A DNA stretch of 64,000 nucleotides, taken from assembly GCF_001707825.1 (NCBI RefSeq), contig NZ_LYBM01000010.1:1-64000 (forward strand). Reading direction: 5' to 3'. This stretch comes from Veronia pacifica. GTDB taxonomy: Bacteria > Pseudomonadota > Gammaproteobacteria > Enterobacterales > Vibrionaceae. The notes under the pieces are model-generated. The model did no database searches, had not been told where the DNA came from, and was given only the letters and a program-made list of their open reading frames with translations. Numbering within the stretch: position 1 is the stretch's first letter; each line of letters opens with the position of its first letter. The translations under genes and the position numbers were made by a program. Positions 18,462 through 30,406 of this stretch are shown here, piece after piece.

Positions 18462-21179
18462 TCAGGCAATCTTGCCATGACATTGCTTAAACTTCTTACC
18501 CGAACCACAGGGACACGGTTCGTTACGACCAACCTTGCGGCCCTCACGAAGTACCGTTCCCTCACCGGTTGACGCATCAGCCAGTTGATTTTCTGCATCT
18601 GCATGGCTCGTTTGCTGACGGCGAGCAGCTTCTTCTGCTTGCTGACGGCGTTGCTCTTCCATACGGTCAACTTCTTCAGGCTGTTGAACGCGTACTTTAC
18701 TGAGCGTTATGACTACATCAGACTTCAAGCTCTGCAGCATTTCCTCAAACAATTCAAACGACTCGCGCTTGTACTCTTGTTTAGGATTTTTCTGTGCATA
18801 GCCACGGAGATGAATACCTTGGCGAAGATGGTCCATCGCTGCAAGGTGCTCTTTCCATAAGGTATCCAGATTCTGGAGCATCACGGCTTTCTCAAAGTGA
18901 CGAAGAGTCTCTTCACCTGCCAGTGCTTCCTTGGTTTTGTATACGTCTACAATTTGAGCCAGAATGCGTTCACGCAGCTGTTCTTCATAGAGCTTATCAT
19001 CCTCGTCCAACCAAGATTGGATAGGCATTTCAACGTCGAAGTCTGACTTCAGGCGCTCTTCAAGACCCGCAACATCCCACATTTCTTCCAGAGATTGAGG
19101 TGGAATATACTGACTGACTACAGCGTCAACCACATCTTCACGGTTGTAGCTGATCATCTCGCTAATGTCCTGAGACGCCATCAGCTCATCACGCAACTCA
19201 TAAACAACTTTACGTTGATCATTCGCCACATCATCGAATTCTAGCAACTGCTTACGAATGTCAAAGTTGCGGCCCTCGACTTTACGCTGCGCATTTTCAA
19301 TTGCTTTGTTCACCCAAGGGTGTTCGATAGATTCGCCCTCTTCCATGCCCAATTTCTTCATCATATTGGACACACGCTCAGAGGCGAAGATGCGCATCAG
19401 CGAGTCTTCCATTGATAAGTAGAAGCGGGATGAACCTGGGTCACCCTGACGGCCAGAACGGCCACGCAGCTGATTATCGATACGACGAGATTCATGTCGC
19501 TCGGTACCGATAATATGCAAACCGCCAGACTCTTTGACTTTATCGTGCGACTCCTGCCACTTGGCTTTCAGTGCCTCAATTTGGTCATCTGTTGGGTTGT
19601 TAAGCTTTTCAACCTCAGACTGCCAACTACCGCCAAGAACGATATCCGTACCACGACCCGCCATGTTGGTTGCTATGGTAACTGCGCCCGGCGCACCAGC
19701 CTGAGCAACAATATCGGCTTCCTGAGCATGGAATTTGGCGTTCAATACCTGATGTTTGATCCCCGCTTTTTTCAGCGCTGATGACAACAGTTCAGATTTC
19801 TCAATAGAGACTGTACCCACCAGTGAAGGCTGACCGTTCGCACTGCGTGTTTTGATATCCTCAATGATGGCATCAAACTTCTCACGCTCAGTCATATAGA
19901 CCTGGTCAGCCATGTCGTCACGAACCATAGGTCGGTTAGTTGGGATCACGACAGTATCCAGACCATAGATGGACTGGAATTCGAAAGCTTCTGTGTCAGC
20001 CGTACCTGTCATACCGGACAGGCGTTCATACAGTCGGAAATAGTTCTGGAAGGTGATTGATGCCAGCGTCTGGTTTTCGTTCTGGATTTGAACGCCTTCT
20101 TTCGCTTCGACAGCCTGATGTAAGCCTTCAGACCAGCGACGGCCCGGCATAGTTCGGCCCGTATGCTCGTCGACAATAATGATTTCACCGTCTTTAACGA
20201 TGTAGTCGACATCTTTCTCAAACAGCACATGTGCGCGAAGTGCGGCATTAATATGATGTAGCAAGGTGATGTTAGTTGGTGAGTAGAGAGTATCACCCTC
20301 TTCCATCAGGCCGTTGGTTTTCAGCAATTCTTCAACAAATTCCTGACCATTCTCAGTCAGGTGGGTCTGGCGACCTTTCTCATCAACAGTAAAGTGACCG
20401 TCGCCTCGATACTCTTCGCTGTCTTCTTTTTCCTGACGCTGAAGCTGTGGGATCAACGTATTGATTTTGGTGTACATTTCCGAGCTGTCTTCAGCCGGGC
20501 CGGAAATAATAAGAGGTGTACGGGCTTCATCGATAAGAATGGAGTCCACTTCATCGACTACAGCGAAATATTTTTCGCGCTGAACACGATCTTCAGGACG
20601 GAAAGCCATGTTGTCGCGAAGATAATCGAAACCAAACTCGTTGTTTGTGCCATACAGAATGTCAGCCTCGTAAGCCTCTTTCTTCTGCGGTGGTGCCATA
20701 TTTGGAATATTTACACCCACCGACATATCAAGAAACTCAAACAGGGGTCGGTTAGTCTCTGCATCACGTTTGGCCAAGTAGTCATTCACGGTAACAATGT
20801 GGACACCTTTGCCAGTCAACGCCCTAAGGTATGCAGGAAGAGTCGCCGTCAGGGTCTTACCTTCACCCGTTCGCATCTCTGCAATTTGGCCGTTATTCAG
20901 GACCATACCGCCAATCATCTGGACGTCGAAATGGCGCATACCAAAAACGCGCTTTGAAGCTTCACGGACGGTAGCAAAAGCTTCAGGTAGCAGGTTATCC
21001 AGTACTTCGCCTTGCTCTAATCGCTGGCGGAACTCTGCCGTTTTCGCTTTAAGTTCTTGGTCAGACAGTGCTTCAAACTGGGGTTCAAGCGCATTGATCT
21101 CTTTTACGACTTTACGCAGGCGACGCAGGGTGCGCTCATTGCGGCTTCCGATCACTTTAGTCAGTAGTTTCGATAACAT
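18462..21179 (-). CDS. secA: Preprotein translocase ATPase SecA
   Basis: A 905-residue motor of the Sec translocon. Walker A is EMRTGEGKT (101-109), the DEAD-like box is [17 protein letters not shown], and the helicase motif GRGTDI and the [15 protein letters not shown] segment are present. The C-terminal SecB/lipid-binding zinc motif (Cys889, Cys891, Cys900, His901) is complete. Full length (E. coli 901). Upstream is a 390-base spacer shared with dciA in which I see no convincing SecM-like arrest peptide gene. Confidence 0.98.
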   Translation of the reverse strand: MLSKLLTKVIGSRNERTLRRLRKVVKEINALEPQFEALSDQELKAKTAEFRQRLEQGEVLDNLLPEAFATVREASKRVFGMRHFDVQMIGGMVLNNGQIAEMRTGEGKTLTATLPAYLRALTGKGVHIVTVNDYLAKRDAETNRPLFEFLDMSVGVNIPNMAPPQKKEAYEADILYGTNNEFGFDYLRDNMAFRPEDRVQREKYFAVVDEVDSILIDEARTPLIISGPAEDSSEMYTKINTLIPQLQRQEKEDSEEYRGDGHFTVDEKGRQTHLTENGQEFVEELLKTNGLMEEGDTLYSPTNITLLHHINAALRAHVLFEKDVDYIVKDGEIIIVDEHTGRTMPGRRWSEGLHQAVEAKEGVQIQNENQTLASITFQNYFRLYERLSGMTGTADTEAFEFQSIYGLDTVVIPTNRPMVRDDMADQVYMTEREKFDAIIEDIKTRSANGQPSLVGTVSIEKSELLSSALKKAGIKHQVLNAKFHAQEADIVAQAGAPGAVTIATNMAGRGTDIVLGGSWQSEVEKLNNPTDDQIEALKAKWQESHDKVKESGGLHIIGTERHESRRIDNQLRGRSGRQGDPGSSRFYLSMEDSLMRIFASERVSNMMKKLGMEEGESIEHPWVNKAIENAQRKVEGRNFDIRKQLLEFDDVANDQRKVVYELRDELMASQDISEMISYNREDVVDAVVSQYIPPQSLEEMWDVAGLEERLKSDFDVEMPIQSWLDEDDKLYEEQLRERILAQIVDVYKTKEALAGEETLRHFEKAVMLQNLDTLWKEHLAAMDHLRQGIHLRGYAQKNPKQEYKRESFELFEEMLQSLKSDVVITLSKVRVQQPEEVDRMEEQRRQQAEEAARRQQTSHADAENQLADASTGEGTVLREGRKVGRNEPCPCGSGKKFKQCHGKIA

Positions 21180-21570
21180 GGCGTTGCCGTTTCTCTCTTA
21201 AATCTGGCTCAGGCCTGATCAGCCGGAGCGGGAATATTTGCCTCACAGTTTCCCGGGCCGCATGTGGGTCCGTATGCCTGTCACGCTTTCGCGGTCACTG
21301 CAATTCCAGCAACAGAGAAGATCTTGTGTCGAACAGATGATTTTTCAAGGCCAAGCTTGCGCTTTTTTTCCAATACATCAAACTGGCGACATTGCTGGTG
21401 TGAAACAAAATATGATGTCAGACAGCTATAATAAGGCATTATGCGCTTGCATCCCATACGATTTGTGATGACGGCCAGATTGATTGATAAAACTTAGATG
21501 TTGTTCATCACCTCAATGCCGATTTACGCATTTAAATTTAATTAATTACGGACTGAGACGGAAAGAAACC
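21180..21570. other. Divergent spacer between secA and dciA, no gene seen
   Basis: The only short reading frame of note (plus, 21238-21468) has no recognisable protein signature. A good -10 hexamer TATAAT lies on the plus strand at 21427-21432, but its -35 is poor; it may belong to a dciA promoter. No secM-like gene with a signal peptide and Pro-rich arrest tail was found on the minus strand, unlike E. coli. Confidence 0.6.
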
Positions 21571-22026
21571 ATGCGCGATCACAGGCCACAGGCTACGCAG
21601 GACCTCTTGGCAGACAGTTTACCCGGACAAATACAGCAACGCGCCCTCGCCCTTGCAGAGTTGAACAAACAGGTATTGGGACTTTTACCCCAGAACGCTG
21701 CGAATCAATGTCGAGTGGCAAACTTCCGCCAAGGTGTGTTGATCCTCGAGTGTGGTTCATCTTCTTGGGCAACGCGTCTTAATTACGAAAGAATGAATCT
21801 TATAAGTCAGTTAAGACGGGACCTGTTACCAGAGTTGACTACCGTGGATATAAAAATCAATCCATCATTAGCTAGCTCTCATCCCTCTACAATACGAAAA
21901 TGCGAACCCGCCTTTCCTCCAAGCGTGCTAAGTCTCCAAGCTGCAGAGTACCTTAAAGTGCTGGCTTCTGGCGCAGAAGGAAAAGTAAAAAAACGTCTTG
22001 AATCTCTGGCGAAACTGGCGAAGTAA
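21571..22026 (+). CDS. dciA: DUF721 protein, likely replicative helicase loader DciA
   Basis: A 151-residue DUF721-family protein. The central KH-like domain reads CRVANFRQGVLILECGSSSWATRLNYE, the region typical of DciA, the ancestral loader of the DnaB helicase in bacteria without phage-derived DnaC. The ATG at 21571 follows GGAAAG and is preferred to an upstream start that would add 29 atypical residues. It is divergent from secA and convergent with lpxC, as in Vibrio. The helicase-loading role is inferred from the family. Confidence 0.85.
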   Translation: MRDHRPQATQDLLADSLPGQIQQRALALAELNKQVLGLLPQNAANQCRVANFRQGVLILECGSSSWATRLNYERMNLISQLRRDLLPELTTVDIKINPSLASSHPSTIRKCEPAFPPSVLSLQAAEYLKVLASGAEGKVKKRLESLAKLAK

Positions 22027-22145
22027 TCCTGATTACGTCAGCACAAAGATAATCTGTGTTTTGACATAATCAGTCGCAATATCGTCACAGTTCATTTCAG
22101 TGACATGAGAATGGCAGCTGTCGAAGATGGAAAATCAAGCAGGCA

Positions 22146-22176
22146 TAAAAAAACCGGCAGAGGCCGGTTTTTTTAC
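22146..22176. terminator. Bidirectional terminator between dciA and lpxC
   Basis: AAACCGGC-AGAG-GCCGGTTT with T-runs on both strands lies between the convergent ends of dciA and lpxC. Confidence 0.9.
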
Positions 22177-22188
22177 TAGAAAGTGACG

Positions 22189-23106
22189 TTACGCCAAAAC
22201 CACACCCGGTTCGGCAAAAGTAACTGGCACTTCTGCGTCTTGTTCAAAGGTGGTCCACTCCCATGCTTCCTGGTCAGCAAGCACCGCCCTCAGAAGCTTA
22301 TTATTCAAAGCGTGGCCGGGTTTGTAAGCGCGCATTTCACCGATGATATTGTGACCACACATGTAAAGATCACCTATTGCATCGAGTACTTTGTGCTTCA
22401 CCAGCTCATTGTCATAGCGCAAACCGTCTTCGTTCAATATACGGTAGTCATCCAAGCCAATTGCACAGTCCAGGCTTCCGCCAAGACAAAGGTTGCGAGA
22501 CTGAAGATACTCGAAGTCGCGCATGAAACCGAACGTACGGGCACGACTTATGTCTTTAATAAACGACTGGGACGAAAAATCCAACACCAAATTCTGATGT
22601 TCTGCTTCAATCGCTGGGTGATTGAAATCAATAGCGAAGTCTAAACGGAACCCGTTGTACGGAACGAGTTCGGCCCACTTGTCGCCATCTTCGATGCGAA
22701 CAGGTTTCTTAATGCTAATAAAACGCTTAGGAGCATTAAGGGTTTCAATACCTGCAGACTGAAGCAAAAATATAAATGGACTGGCACTGCCATCCATAAT
22801 GGGTATTTCTGGTGCGTCGACCTCGACAATTACATTGTCAATGCCTACTCCCGCAAGCGCTGCATTTAAGTGCTCAACAGTTGAGATACGAACACCGTCG
22901 TCATTTACCAACGCCGTACATAGCATGGTATCGCGAACAGATTCAGGATCAGCAGGAAAATCCACAGGAGGCTCAATGTCCGTTCTGCGGTATATTACGC
23001 CAGTGTTTGCCGCCGCCGGGCGCAAAGTGAGCGTCACTTTACGGCCAGAATGAAGGCCGATTCCTGTCGTCTGAACAATAGTTTTTAATGTTCTTTGTCT
23101 TATCAT
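22189..23106 (-). CDS. lpxC: UDP-3-O-acyl-N-acetylglucosamine deacetylase
   Basis: A 305-residue zinc amidase that catalyses the committed step of lipid A synthesis. The zinc ligands are at the E. coli positions His79, His238 and Asp242, with Glu78 and His265 as catalytic residues. The C-terminal tail is short with a hydrophobic end (GVVLA), the type of tail that FtsH recognises in E. coli. The ATG at 23106 is chosen because MIRQRTLK is the conserved start. It ends the dcw neighbourhood, downstream of ftsZ. Confidence 0.97.
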   Translation of the reverse strand: MIRQRTLKTIVQTTGIGLHSGRKVTLTLRPAAANTGVIYRRTDIEPPVDFPADPESVRDTMLCTALVNDDGVRISTVEHLNAALAGVGIDNVIVEVDAPEIPIMDGSASPFIFLLQSAGIETLNAPKRFISIKKPVRIEDGDKWAELVPYNGFRLDFAIDFNHPAIEAEHQNLVLDFSSQSFIKDISRARTFGFMRDFEYLQSRNLCLGGSLDCAIGLDDYRILNEDGLRYDNELVKHKVLDAIGDLYMCGHNIIGEMRAYKPGHALNNKLLRAVLADQEAWEWTTFEQDAEVPVTFAEPGVVLA

Positions 23107-23201
23107 CTGCAATACCAAAAAAAGTCAATGCGTTAGCTTACCGCACGCGAAAGCGCGCACAATGCTAACATGCAACCGGATGTAAACCAAGTTGCCGACT
23201 A

Positions 23202-24377
23202 TTAATCTGCCTGTTTACGCAAAAATGCCGGGATATCCAGGTAATCCTGTTCAGCTTTTTGCTTTGGTACGACGTTTGCGTTATCACTCGCAACAGGTGT
23301 ATCAATCGCTGTATGCGTCTTAGCCGCTTCCTGTTTTGGTTGTGGCTTTTTCTCTGCAGCAGCAGGTGCAGTGGTTGACTGCTTTTGGTTAGCATTAACC
23401 AGAGTGATATCCGGCTTGCGCTCTTGACCAATACCTGTTGCCACTACCGTAACGCGAAGTTCGTCGCTCATCTCAGGGTCCATTGACGAACCGATAACAA
23501 CCGTTGCATTATCAGAAGCAAACGCTTTCACCGTGTTACCGACAGTCTCAAACTCATCAAGACGCATATCAAAGCCTGCTGTAATGTTCACTAGAACACC
23601 ACGTGCACCTGCCAGATCTATGTCTTCAAGTAGAGGGCTTGAGATTGCCATTTCTGCTGCTTCTTCAGCGCGATCTTCGCCTGTCGCGACGCCACTGCCC
23701 ATCATGGCATGGCCCATTTCAGACATAACGGTACGCACATCGGCAAAGTCGACGTTGATCAGGCCCGGACGCGTGATCAATTCAGCGATGCCCTGTACAG
23801 CATTACGCAACACATCATTCGCTTTCGCAAATGCGTCAAGCAGAGTAATTCCTCGGCCCAGTACTTTGAGAAGTTTCTCATTAGGGATAGTGATCAGAGA
23901 GTCCACGTGCTTGGACAACTCGTCAATACCCTGCTCAGCAAAGACCATGCGTTTCTTGCCTTCAAAGCTGAAAGGCTTGGTCACTACTGCAACAGTCAAG
24001 ATACCGAGTTCTTTCGCTACCTCAGCGATGATTGGTGCAGCACCTGTACCAGTACCACCGCCCATGCCTGCCGCAATGAACACCATATCGGCACCATCAA
24101 GCTCGGCTTTAATGGCTTCGCGATCTTCTAGAGCAGACTCACGTCCGACCTGAGGATTCGCACCAGCACCAAGCCCTTTTGTGATGTCGCCACCAATCTG
24201 AATAACGTTGCTGATACTGGTTTTACGCAGTGCCTGTGCATCGGTATTCACAGTGATGAACTCCACACCCTCAATGGACTCACGCACCATATGTTCAACG
24301 GCGTTACCGCCGCCGCCACCTACACCAACGACCTTTATTACTGCATCGTTGGACATTTCCATCATCGGTTCAAACAT
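23202..24377 (-). CDS. ftsZ: Cell division GTPase FtsZ
   Basis: A 391-residue tubulin homologue that forms the Z-ring. The GTP-binding signature GGGTGTG is at 106-112, and the synergy-loop aspartate is in NVDFADV. The variable Ala/Gln/Lys-rich linker (about 318-375) precedes the conserved C-terminal peptide [14 protein letters not shown], which docks FtsA, ZipA, MinC and ZapD. It lies 32 bases after ftsA. Confidence 0.98.
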   Translation of the reverse strand: MFEPMMEMSNDAVIKVVGVGGGGGNAVEHMVRESIEGVEFITVNTDAQALRKTSISNVIQIGGDITKGLGAGANPQVGRESALEDREAIKAELDGADMVFIAAGMGGGTGTGAAPIIAEVAKELGILTVAVVTKPFSFEGKKRMVFAEQGIDELSKHVDSLITIPNEKLLKVLGRGITLLDAFAKANDVLRNAVQGIAELITRPGLINVDFADVRTVMSEMGHAMMGSGVATGEDRAEEAAEMAISSPLLEDIDLAGARGVLVNITAGFDMRLDEFETVGNTVKAFASDNATVVIGSSMDPEMSDELRVTVVATGIGQERKPDITLVNANQKQSTTAPAAAEKKPQPKQEAAKTHTAIDTPVASDNANVVPKQKAEQDYLDIPAFLRKQAD

Positions 24378-24409
24378 GTGTTCTCTCCGTATTTCCTGTT
24401 CGCATCAGG

Positions 24410-25687
24410 TTAAAATTCTTTTTTTAACCAACCACCAAGCATACTGAACACACTCGAAACAGTACGTTTAGACTCGGGTTCGCTGGTTTCGTTCAATAGA
24501 TTGTCTTTTCCGTAGTGGAGTAAGCCAACCGCCGTCGCACAATAGGGTGCTTCCACATAATCTGTCAGGCCGGTAACACTCTCTGGCTTACCGACCCGGA
24601 CTTGATTCTGAAAGACACGCTCTGCGCATTCCACCAATCCTTGCATCTGTGCTGCGCCACCTGTGAGCACAATACCAGCCGCTAGATGGTGTTTTACGCC
24701 CTGACTTCTCAGGCGCTCCTGAACCCGGGTCAGCTCTTGCTGAACCAGCCCCAGTAATTCCGTACAGCGTGGCTCTATCACTTCAGACAATGTCTGTCGC
24801 TGCAGGCTGCGAGAAGGTCTGCCTCCGACACTGGGTACTTCTACCTTGGCGTCTTTGTTGACCATTTCGCTGACCGCACAACCGTACTTCACTTTAATCT
24901 TTTCGGCATCGCTCAACGGCGTGCCAAACGCATACGCAATGTCACTGGTGATCACATTGCCTGCGTAAGGTATGACTTCAGCGTGGCGTAACGCGCCACC
25001 TGTCCATACCGAGATATCCATGGTGCCACCGCCAATATCGACCACACAGACACCCAATTCTCGCTCATCTGCAGTGATAACAGCATGACTGGCCGCTAAA
25101 CCGGAAAATACCAGTTGATCTACTTTCAGTCCGCAACGCTCTACCGCTTTTTCGATGTTCTTTGCGGTATCATTGTGGCAGGTGATCAAATGAACACTTG
25201 CCTCCATCCGAACACCAGACAAACCCAATGGATTCTTGATGCCTTCCTGATAGTCAATTTTGTATTCTTGTGGAATAACATGAAGAATGCGTTGCTCATC
25301 ACTAATCTTCACAGACTTCGCAGTATGGATAACAGTATCAACATCTTCCTGCGTCACTTCTTCATCAGAGATAGAGCACATCCCCCTCTCCGTCTGGCAG
25401 TGAATATGCTTTCCTGATAAAGACAGATAGACGGAGCGTATTTGGTAGTCGCACATCAGCTCGGCATCATTAATTGCCTGTTCAACTGACCTGACAACAG
25501 ACTCCAAATCATTCACCCCCCCCTTATCCATTCCCTGTGAGGGACTGTTTCCGACACCGAGTACATTAACTGTGCCATCAGGCAGGACTTCACTGACAAC
25601 GACAGAGACTTTCGATGTCCCGATGTCCAGCCCTACTATCAGTGACCTATCTGGCACTTGTTTCATTACAGCTTTATCTCTTGTCAT
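24410..25687 (-). CDS. ftsA: Cell division protein FtsA
   Basis: A 425-residue actin-like protein that tethers FtsZ to the membrane. It has phosphate-binding loops GLDIGTSKV and DIGGGTMDI, and a C-terminal amphipathic helix (SVFSMLGGWLKKEF) for membrane binding. The start codon overlaps the ftsQ stop as TAATG, indicating translational coupling; an internal ATG at codon 8 is a less likely start. Confidence 0.98.
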   Translation of the reverse strand: MTRDKAVMKQVPDRSLIVGLDIGTSKVSVVVSEVLPDGTVNVLGVGNSPSQGMDKGGVNDLESVVRSVEQAINDAELMCDYQIRSVYLSLSGKHIHCQTERGMCSISDEEVTQEDVDTVIHTAKSVKISDEQRILHVIPQEYKIDYQEGIKNPLGLSGVRMEASVHLITCHNDTAKNIEKAVERCGLKVDQLVFSGLAASHAVITADERELGVCVVDIGGGTMDISVWTGGALRHAEVIPYAGNVITSDIAYAFGTPLSDAEKIKVKYGCAVSEMVNKDAKVEVPSVGGRPSRSLQRQTLSEVIEPRCTELLGLVQQELTRVQERLRSQGVKHHLAAGIVLTGGAAQMQGLVECAERVFQNQVRVGKPESVTGLTDYVEAPYCATAVGLLHYGKDNLLNETSEPESKRTVSSVFSMLGGWLKKEF

Positions 25688-26457
25688 TATTTTTGATTCA
25701 ATCGATCCCGGTTATCTTTCCATCCAACAGCAGCACCGGTGTCATAGCGCAAATCTACATAACTCAGCATGTGTCCAGACTGACGAATATCGGTGAGTAG
25801 CGTCACCAGTCTGCGTAATCTCTCTTCACGGTCACGCCTGCCCAGTTCAATCCGGACGCCATCCCGTGTCACTATCCGCCAGGATTGGCGCTCGTTAAGC
25901 GCCAATGCAGCAATATCTATTCCTTCGGGGGCAAGAATATTATTCATCTCCCGCCAAGCTGCAAGTACTTCTGGTCCTTTATCTTGAGGACCGTGCAAAG
26001 AAACCAGATTCCTGTCTTTCACATCACTGGGGTCAGCGGCAAATTGTGTACCATCGACATCCAGTAATTGACTTGAGTTCCAGATAGCCGCAACACCGTG
26101 TTCGGTAATATGTAACTTAATGATATCTGGCCACTGTTTACGGACAGTCACCCTATCAACCCAAGGGATAGCAGACACCACATCATGAATCGCATCCACG
26201 TCCTGAAGCATAAAACTGTTCAGTGCGCCACCAGCATTCACCGCCTGACGAACTTCATCTGCCGTCACATGGGACAACTCGCCATGAATAACCATTTTTG
26301 ATAGTGGCAGCTGTTGCTCATCACTCATCCATCCAAGGATCCGGACGAGACCCCAGACAAGTAACACAACCACGGCAATCAGAAACAACAAACCTCCCCA
26401 GTCGGATTTACCGTTCTGAGGATGCTGGGCAATGTCTTCGGCGATCACACTCGTCAT
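25687..26457 (-). CDS. ftsQ: Cell division protein FtsQ
   Basis: A 256-residue bitopic divisome protein: a cytoplasmic N-terminus, one membrane helix (about residues 21-42, GGLLFLIAVVVLLVWGLVRI), a POTRA domain (about 52-122, starting LSKMVIHGELSHV) and a beta domain. It links FtsA/FtsK to FtsB/FtsL. The ATG at 26457 is chosen to give a normal short cytoplasmic tail; the open frame extends 31 codons further upstream without family similarity. There is no ddlB between murC and ftsQ. Confidence 0.93.
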   Translation of the reverse strand: MTSVIAEDIAQHPQNGKSDWGGLLFLIAVVVLLVWGLVRILGWMSDEQQLPLSKMVIHGELSHVTADEVRQAVNAGGALNSFMLQDVDAIHDVVSAIPWVDRVTVRKQWPDIIKLHITEHGVAAIWNSSQLLDVDGTQFAADPSDVKDRNLVSLHGPQDKGPEVLAAWREMNNILAPEGIDIAALALNERQSWRIVTRDGVRIELGRRDREERLRRLVTLLTDIRQSGHMLSYVDLRYDTGAAVGWKDNRDRLNQK

Positions 26458-26608
26458 TACAGGACTCTTGTTGATTACTTGCCCGAAATCTACCTGACTC
26501 GCAATATGCAAAACTCGACGATTATAACGATGAGTTTGGCAGGTCTCCAATCATTGTTGGCACATATGTACTCATGCTGAGAACCCATCCGCGCAAATTG
26601 TAAGATCA

Positions 26609-26647
26609 AAGGGTGAAAATTAGACATAAACCTTGCTTTTCACCCTT
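26609..26647 (-). other. Hairpin in the murC-ftsQ gap
   Basis: Arms AAGGGTGAAAA (26609-26619) and TTTTCACCCTT (26637-26647) are perfect 11-base complements around a 17-base loop, just after the murC stop. There is no T-run. It may be an attenuator or an mRNA processing site inside the dcw operon, at the place where enterics carry ddlB. Confidence 0.6.
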
Positions 26648-26671
26648 AGCTTCCCGGCACTCTGCTCTCTG

Positions 26672-28150
26672 TTATGCCGACTCCATGGCCGATTTATCTA
26701 GTTTCATAGCAGCCAGTTTTTTAGCTACTTTCGTGATATCTCCCGCTCCCTGCGTCAATATCAAATCGCCTTCAGCCATCACTGCCGCAAGTGCCGCTGG
26801 CAGTGCGTTGGCATCAGGTACAAAAATAGGGTCAATTTTCCCCCGTCCGCGAATCGTACGACATAGACTTCTACCATCAGCACCAGCGATTGGTGCTTCC
26901 CCGGCAGAGTAGACATCCAACATCAACAGGACATCAACCTTCTCCAGCACATTGGCAAAGTCGTCGTAAAGATCCCGGGTGCGACTGTAGCGGTGTGGCT
27001 GAAAAATCATCACCAGCCGCTTATCTGGCCAGCCGTCACGGGCAGCCTTAACGGTTACGTCCACCTCAGTAGGGTGATGACCATAATCATCTACCAGCAT
27101 CACTTCACCATCGCCAACGGGAAAAGCACCCTGATGGTCAAAGCGGCGTCCAGTCCCCTCAAAGCTCGCCAGTGCTCGTAGGATGGCCTGGTCATCAACA
27201 CCATCTTCTGTTGCGACAGCAACTGCTGCTGCTGCGTTTAGGGCATTGTGGCGACCCGGAATATTGAGCTGAATATCTAGCGCAGGCCTGTCTTTACGGG
27301 TAATAGTAAACAAACCCGTCTGCCCTTGCTGTCGATAGTTGGTTAGACGAACATCCGCATCGTCAGCAAAGCCATACGTGATCACTTGACGTCCAATACT
27401 TGGTATCAGCTCACGGACAATAGGGTCATCGATACACAATACTGCCTGCCCATAAAACGGTAAATTATGCAGAAAATCGATAAAGGTCTGCTTCAATGTG
27501 TTGAAGTCACCGCCATAAGTATCCATATGGTCAGCTTCGATATTTGTGACTATGGCAACCATCGGCTGAAGGTGGAGGAAAGACGCATCACTCTCGTCTG
27601 CTTCCGCAATCAGGTAACGGCTGCACCCCAGACGGGCATTGGTACCAGCACTCTTCACCAGTCCACCATTGACGAAAGTCGGGTCGAGCCCCGCTTCCGA
27701 ATAGATTTGTGTGGTTAACGCCGTTGTTGTTGTTTTGCCGTGGGTACCAGCAATGGCAATACCATGACGATATCGCATCAGCTCCGCCAGCATTTCAGCA
27801 CGGCGAACAACAGGAATTCTGGCCGCTTTTGCTGCAGCAAGCTCTGGATTTTCTTTTTGTATTGCAGTTGAAATGACCACAACACTGGCACCCACAACAT
27901 TGTCAGGCTGATGACCAATGAAAATATTTACACCCATAGCTGACAGGCGTTCTGTCACTGCACTGACGGCGAGATCTGAGCCAGACACCTCATATCCCTC
28001 ATTGGCGAGTACTTCAGCGATACCACACATGCCCGCACCGCCAATACCAACAAAGTGAATCCGCTTCACCCGGCGCATTTCTGGCACCATGGTTCTGATT
28101 TTTTCTAATTGTGGATTATCAAATTTACCCATCACTTTGTTCTCTTTCAT
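26672..28150 (-). CDS. murC: UDP-N-acetylmuramate--L-alanine ligase
   Basis: A 492-residue Mur ligase that adds L-Ala to UDP-MurNAc. An N-terminal nucleotide-sugar loop is present ([17 protein letters not shown]), along with the ATP loop GTHGKTTTT and the DYGHHPTE motif near the C-terminal domain. The start overlaps the murG stop as ATGA. An internal ATG at codon 7 is possible. Confidence 0.97.
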   Translation of the reverse strand: MKENKVMGKFDNPQLEKIRTMVPEMRRVKRIHFVGIGGAGMCGIAEVLANEGYEVSGSDLAVSAVTERLSAMGVNIFIGHQPDNVVGASVVVISTAIQKENPELAAAKAARIPVVRRAEMLAELMRYRHGIAIAGTHGKTTTTALTTQIYSEAGLDPTFVNGGLVKSAGTNARLGCSRYLIAEADESDASFLHLQPMVAIVTNIEADHMDTYGGDFNTLKQTFIDFLHNLPFYGQAVLCIDDPIVRELIPSIGRQVITYGFADDADVRLTNYRQQGQTGLFTITRKDRPALDIQLNIPGRHNALNAAAAVAVATEDGVDDQAILRALASFEGTGRRFDHQGAFPVGDGEVMLVDDYGHHPTEVDVTVKAARDGWPDKRLVMIFQPHRYSRTRDLYDDFANVLEKVDVLLMLDVYSAGEAPIAGADGRSLCRTIRGRGKIDPIFVPDANALPAALAAVMAEGDLILTQGAGDITKVAKKLAAMKLDKSAMESA

Positions 28151-29223
28151 TTCGCGACTTGTTTGATGGCGTCAGCAACGCGCTGTCCGGCATCAATGAT
28201 TGCATTACTTCTGGCTTTCTTTGCCATTGTTTTAAGCCTTTCCCTGTCGAGCTCAGACAAAGCCTGTGACAAGCTTTCAGCGCTGAGTTGTGGCTGCTCA
28301 ATCATTATCGCTGCACCACTCTTGACGAGGTGGTCTGCATTGAGAGCCTGTTGCCTGTCTTTATGCTGGAATGGAACGAAAACAGCGCCCACCCCTGCAG
28401 CGGCAACCTCTGAGACAGTCAGCGCCCCTGAGCGGCAGATAATTAGATCTGCCCACGCATACGCATCGGCAACATTTTCGATGAACTCGGTCACTTGGTG
28501 GGTATTGACCCCTGCCTGTAAATAGCGCGATTCAGTATCCTCCAGATTTCCCTTTCCGGCTTGGTGACGCACCTCTACATCAGAGGAGAGCTTGGCAATG
28601 GCTTCTGGTACTGTCTGGTTTAGCACACGGGCTCCCTGACTACCTCCCATTACCAGAATTCTGAGCGGCCCTTCTCTGTCACCAAAACGGTCTTCAGGTT
28701 CCATCAATTCTGATAAGTCATCACGCACGGGATTTCCCACCACCTCCCGCTCAGGAAACGCGCCAGGAAAAGCCTGTAGTACCCGTGATGCAATCTTTGC
28801 CAGCCACTTATTTGTCAGACCTGCAACTGCATTCTGTTCATGCAGTACCACAGGTATTCCACTCAGCCAGGCTGCAACGCCACCCGGGCCACTAACATAG
28901 CCACCCATACCAAGCACAGCGTTAGGCCTCCAGTTGCGAATGTGCTGCCGAGCCTGAAAAATCGCATTCAGTATCATAAAAGGTGCCAGCAATTTGCTCT
29001 TAATACCGGAGCCACGGAGCCCCTTAACTCTTATGAAATCGATATCTATGCCATGTTTGGGTACCAAATCCGCTTCCATACGGTCAGCCGTCCCAAGCCA
29101 GCGAATTTCCCATCCCTGCTTTTTCAGTTCATTTGCCACGGCGAGTCCAGGAAAGACGTGCCCTCCGGTACCGCCCGCCATTACCAGCAGGCGCTTATTC
29201 TCTTTCTGATTCTCTTTCATCAT
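28147..29223 (-). CDS. murG: Lipid II synthase (N-acetylglucosaminyltransferase MurG)
   Basis: A 358-residue peripheral inner-membrane GT28 glycosyltransferase that adds GlcNAc to lipid I. The N-terminal donor loop [10 protein letters not shown] and a second G-loop [10 protein letters not shown] are present, as is the C-terminal [18 protein letters not shown]-GlcNAc site. Of two adjacent ATGs, 29223 is annotated; 29220 is equally possible. Either overlaps the end of ftsW by 26-29 bases. A longer open frame upstream lies inside ftsW and is rejected. Confidence 0.95.
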   Translation of the reverse strand: MMKENQKENKRLLVMAGGTGGHVFPGLAVANELKKQGWEIRWLGTADRMEADLVPKHGIDIDFIRVKGLRGSGIKSKLLAPFMILNAIFQARQHIRNWRPNAVLGMGGYVSGPGGVAAWLSGIPVVLHEQNAVAGLTNKWLAKIASRVLQAFPGAFPEREVVGNPVRDDLSELMEPEDRFGDREGPLRILVMGGSQGARVLNQTVPEAIAKLSSDVEVRHQAGKGNLEDTESRYLQAGVNTHQVTEFIENVADAYAWADLIICRSGALTVSEVAAAGVGAVFVPFQHKDRQQALNADHLVKSGAAIMIEQPQLSAESLSQALSELDRERLKTMAKKARSNAIIDAGQRVADAIKQVAK

Positions 29224-30406
29224 TACTTCTGATTCTTTGATGAGCCTGCGACGTCTGCAGTCTGTATTCATAATCGACGCGAATAACCAATGCGACCGCT
29301 GTCGCCATAATAAACAGACTCGAGCCACCATAGCTGACTAATGGCAACGTCAACCCTTTGGTCGGTATCATACCTGATGCTGCACCTACGTTGACGAGAG
29401 CCTGAAACGCAATCCAAATTCCGATCCCTGATGCCAGAAAACCACCAAACATTTGCTCAGCTTCAAGGCACCGCCGCCCTATCATGAGTGCTTTAAATGC
29501 CAGAGCAAAAACCATTAACAGTAGGACACTGACACCAATAAGGCCTAATTCTTCTGCCAGCACAGCAACCACGAAATCAGTATGTGCTTCCGGGAGGTAC
29601 TCCAATTTTTGAACTGAGTTACCCAAACCCTGTCCCCACCATCCGCCACGGCCAAAGGCCATAAGGGACTGTGTGAGTTGGTAGCCACTGCCAAACGGAT
29701 CCTGCCAGGGATCGAGAAAAGACGTTACCCGCCTCAGACGATAAGGTTCAGCAATAATCAAAACGGCAATAGAGGCAAGGCCGCCGGCCATCAGAGAAAC
29801 AAACTGCCAGAGCTTGGCGCCGGCAATAAACAACATGCCAATAGTGGTAACAAACATCACAATGACTGAGCCGAGATCGGGCTGAGTCAGCAACAGCACA
29901 GCCAGAAGAATCAACACCCCGAGCGGCTTAATAAAGCCTCGGATTTTCTCCTGCACCTCACCATGCCGTCGCACTAAATAACCTGAGATGAACAACAGTA
30001 ATGAGAGTTTGGCACCCTCGGCAGGCTGTAGGTTGAAGAAGCCCAGCGGAATCCAACGGGCCGCGCCATTCACCGAGTGCCCGACAAACATCACCACAAC
30101 CAGCAGACATATGGACAGCAACAACGAAGGCACACTGAGCTGCTCCCACTTCGACAGTGGAATGGTCATCGCAATGCAGGCTAAAAGCGTTGCGCCCAGA
30201 AGATAAACTGCCTGTCGGGTTGCGAAGTAAAAAGGCATATCAACAAGGCGCACAGCGACAGGTATCGATGCTGAACTGACCATTATCAGGCCAAAAAGCA
30301 TTAACCCCAATGCCAGCCATACTAACTGTCTGTCATAAAGCACAGGCTGAGAAGGTTCAGTAAACCAGCTTGCCACCGGATTATATTTCAGCCTGCTAAT
30401 CATCAT
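29195..30406 (-). CDS. ftsW: Septal peptidoglycan glycosyltransferase FtsW
   Basis: A 403-residue SEDS-family protein with about ten membrane helices that polymerises lipid II at the septum together with FtsI. Family segments are present: [20 protein letters not shown] with the key residues around the Glu-containing loop, [38 protein letters not shown] and [10 protein letters not shown]. The start overlaps the murD stop (ATGA). Confidence 0.97.
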   Translation of the reverse strand: MMISRLKYNPVASWFTEPSQPVLYDRQLVWLALGLMLFGLIMVSSASIPVAVRLVDMPFYFATRQAVYLLGATLLACIAMTIPLSKWEQLSVPSLLLSICLLVVVMFVGHSVNGAARWIPLGFFNLQPAEGAKLSLLLFISGYLVRRHGEVQEKIRGFIKPLGVLILLAVLLLTQPDLGSVIVMFVTTIGMLFIAGAKLWQFVSLMAGGLASIAVLIIAEPYRLRRVTSFLDPWQDPFGSGYQLTQSLMAFGRGGWWGQGLGNSVQKLEYLPEAHTDFVVAVLAEELGLIGVSVLLLMVFALAFKALMIGRRCLEAEQMFGGFLASGIGIWIAFQALVNVGAASGMIPTKGLTLPLVSYGGSSLFIMATAVALVIRVDYEYRLQTSQAHQRIRSNDERESERE

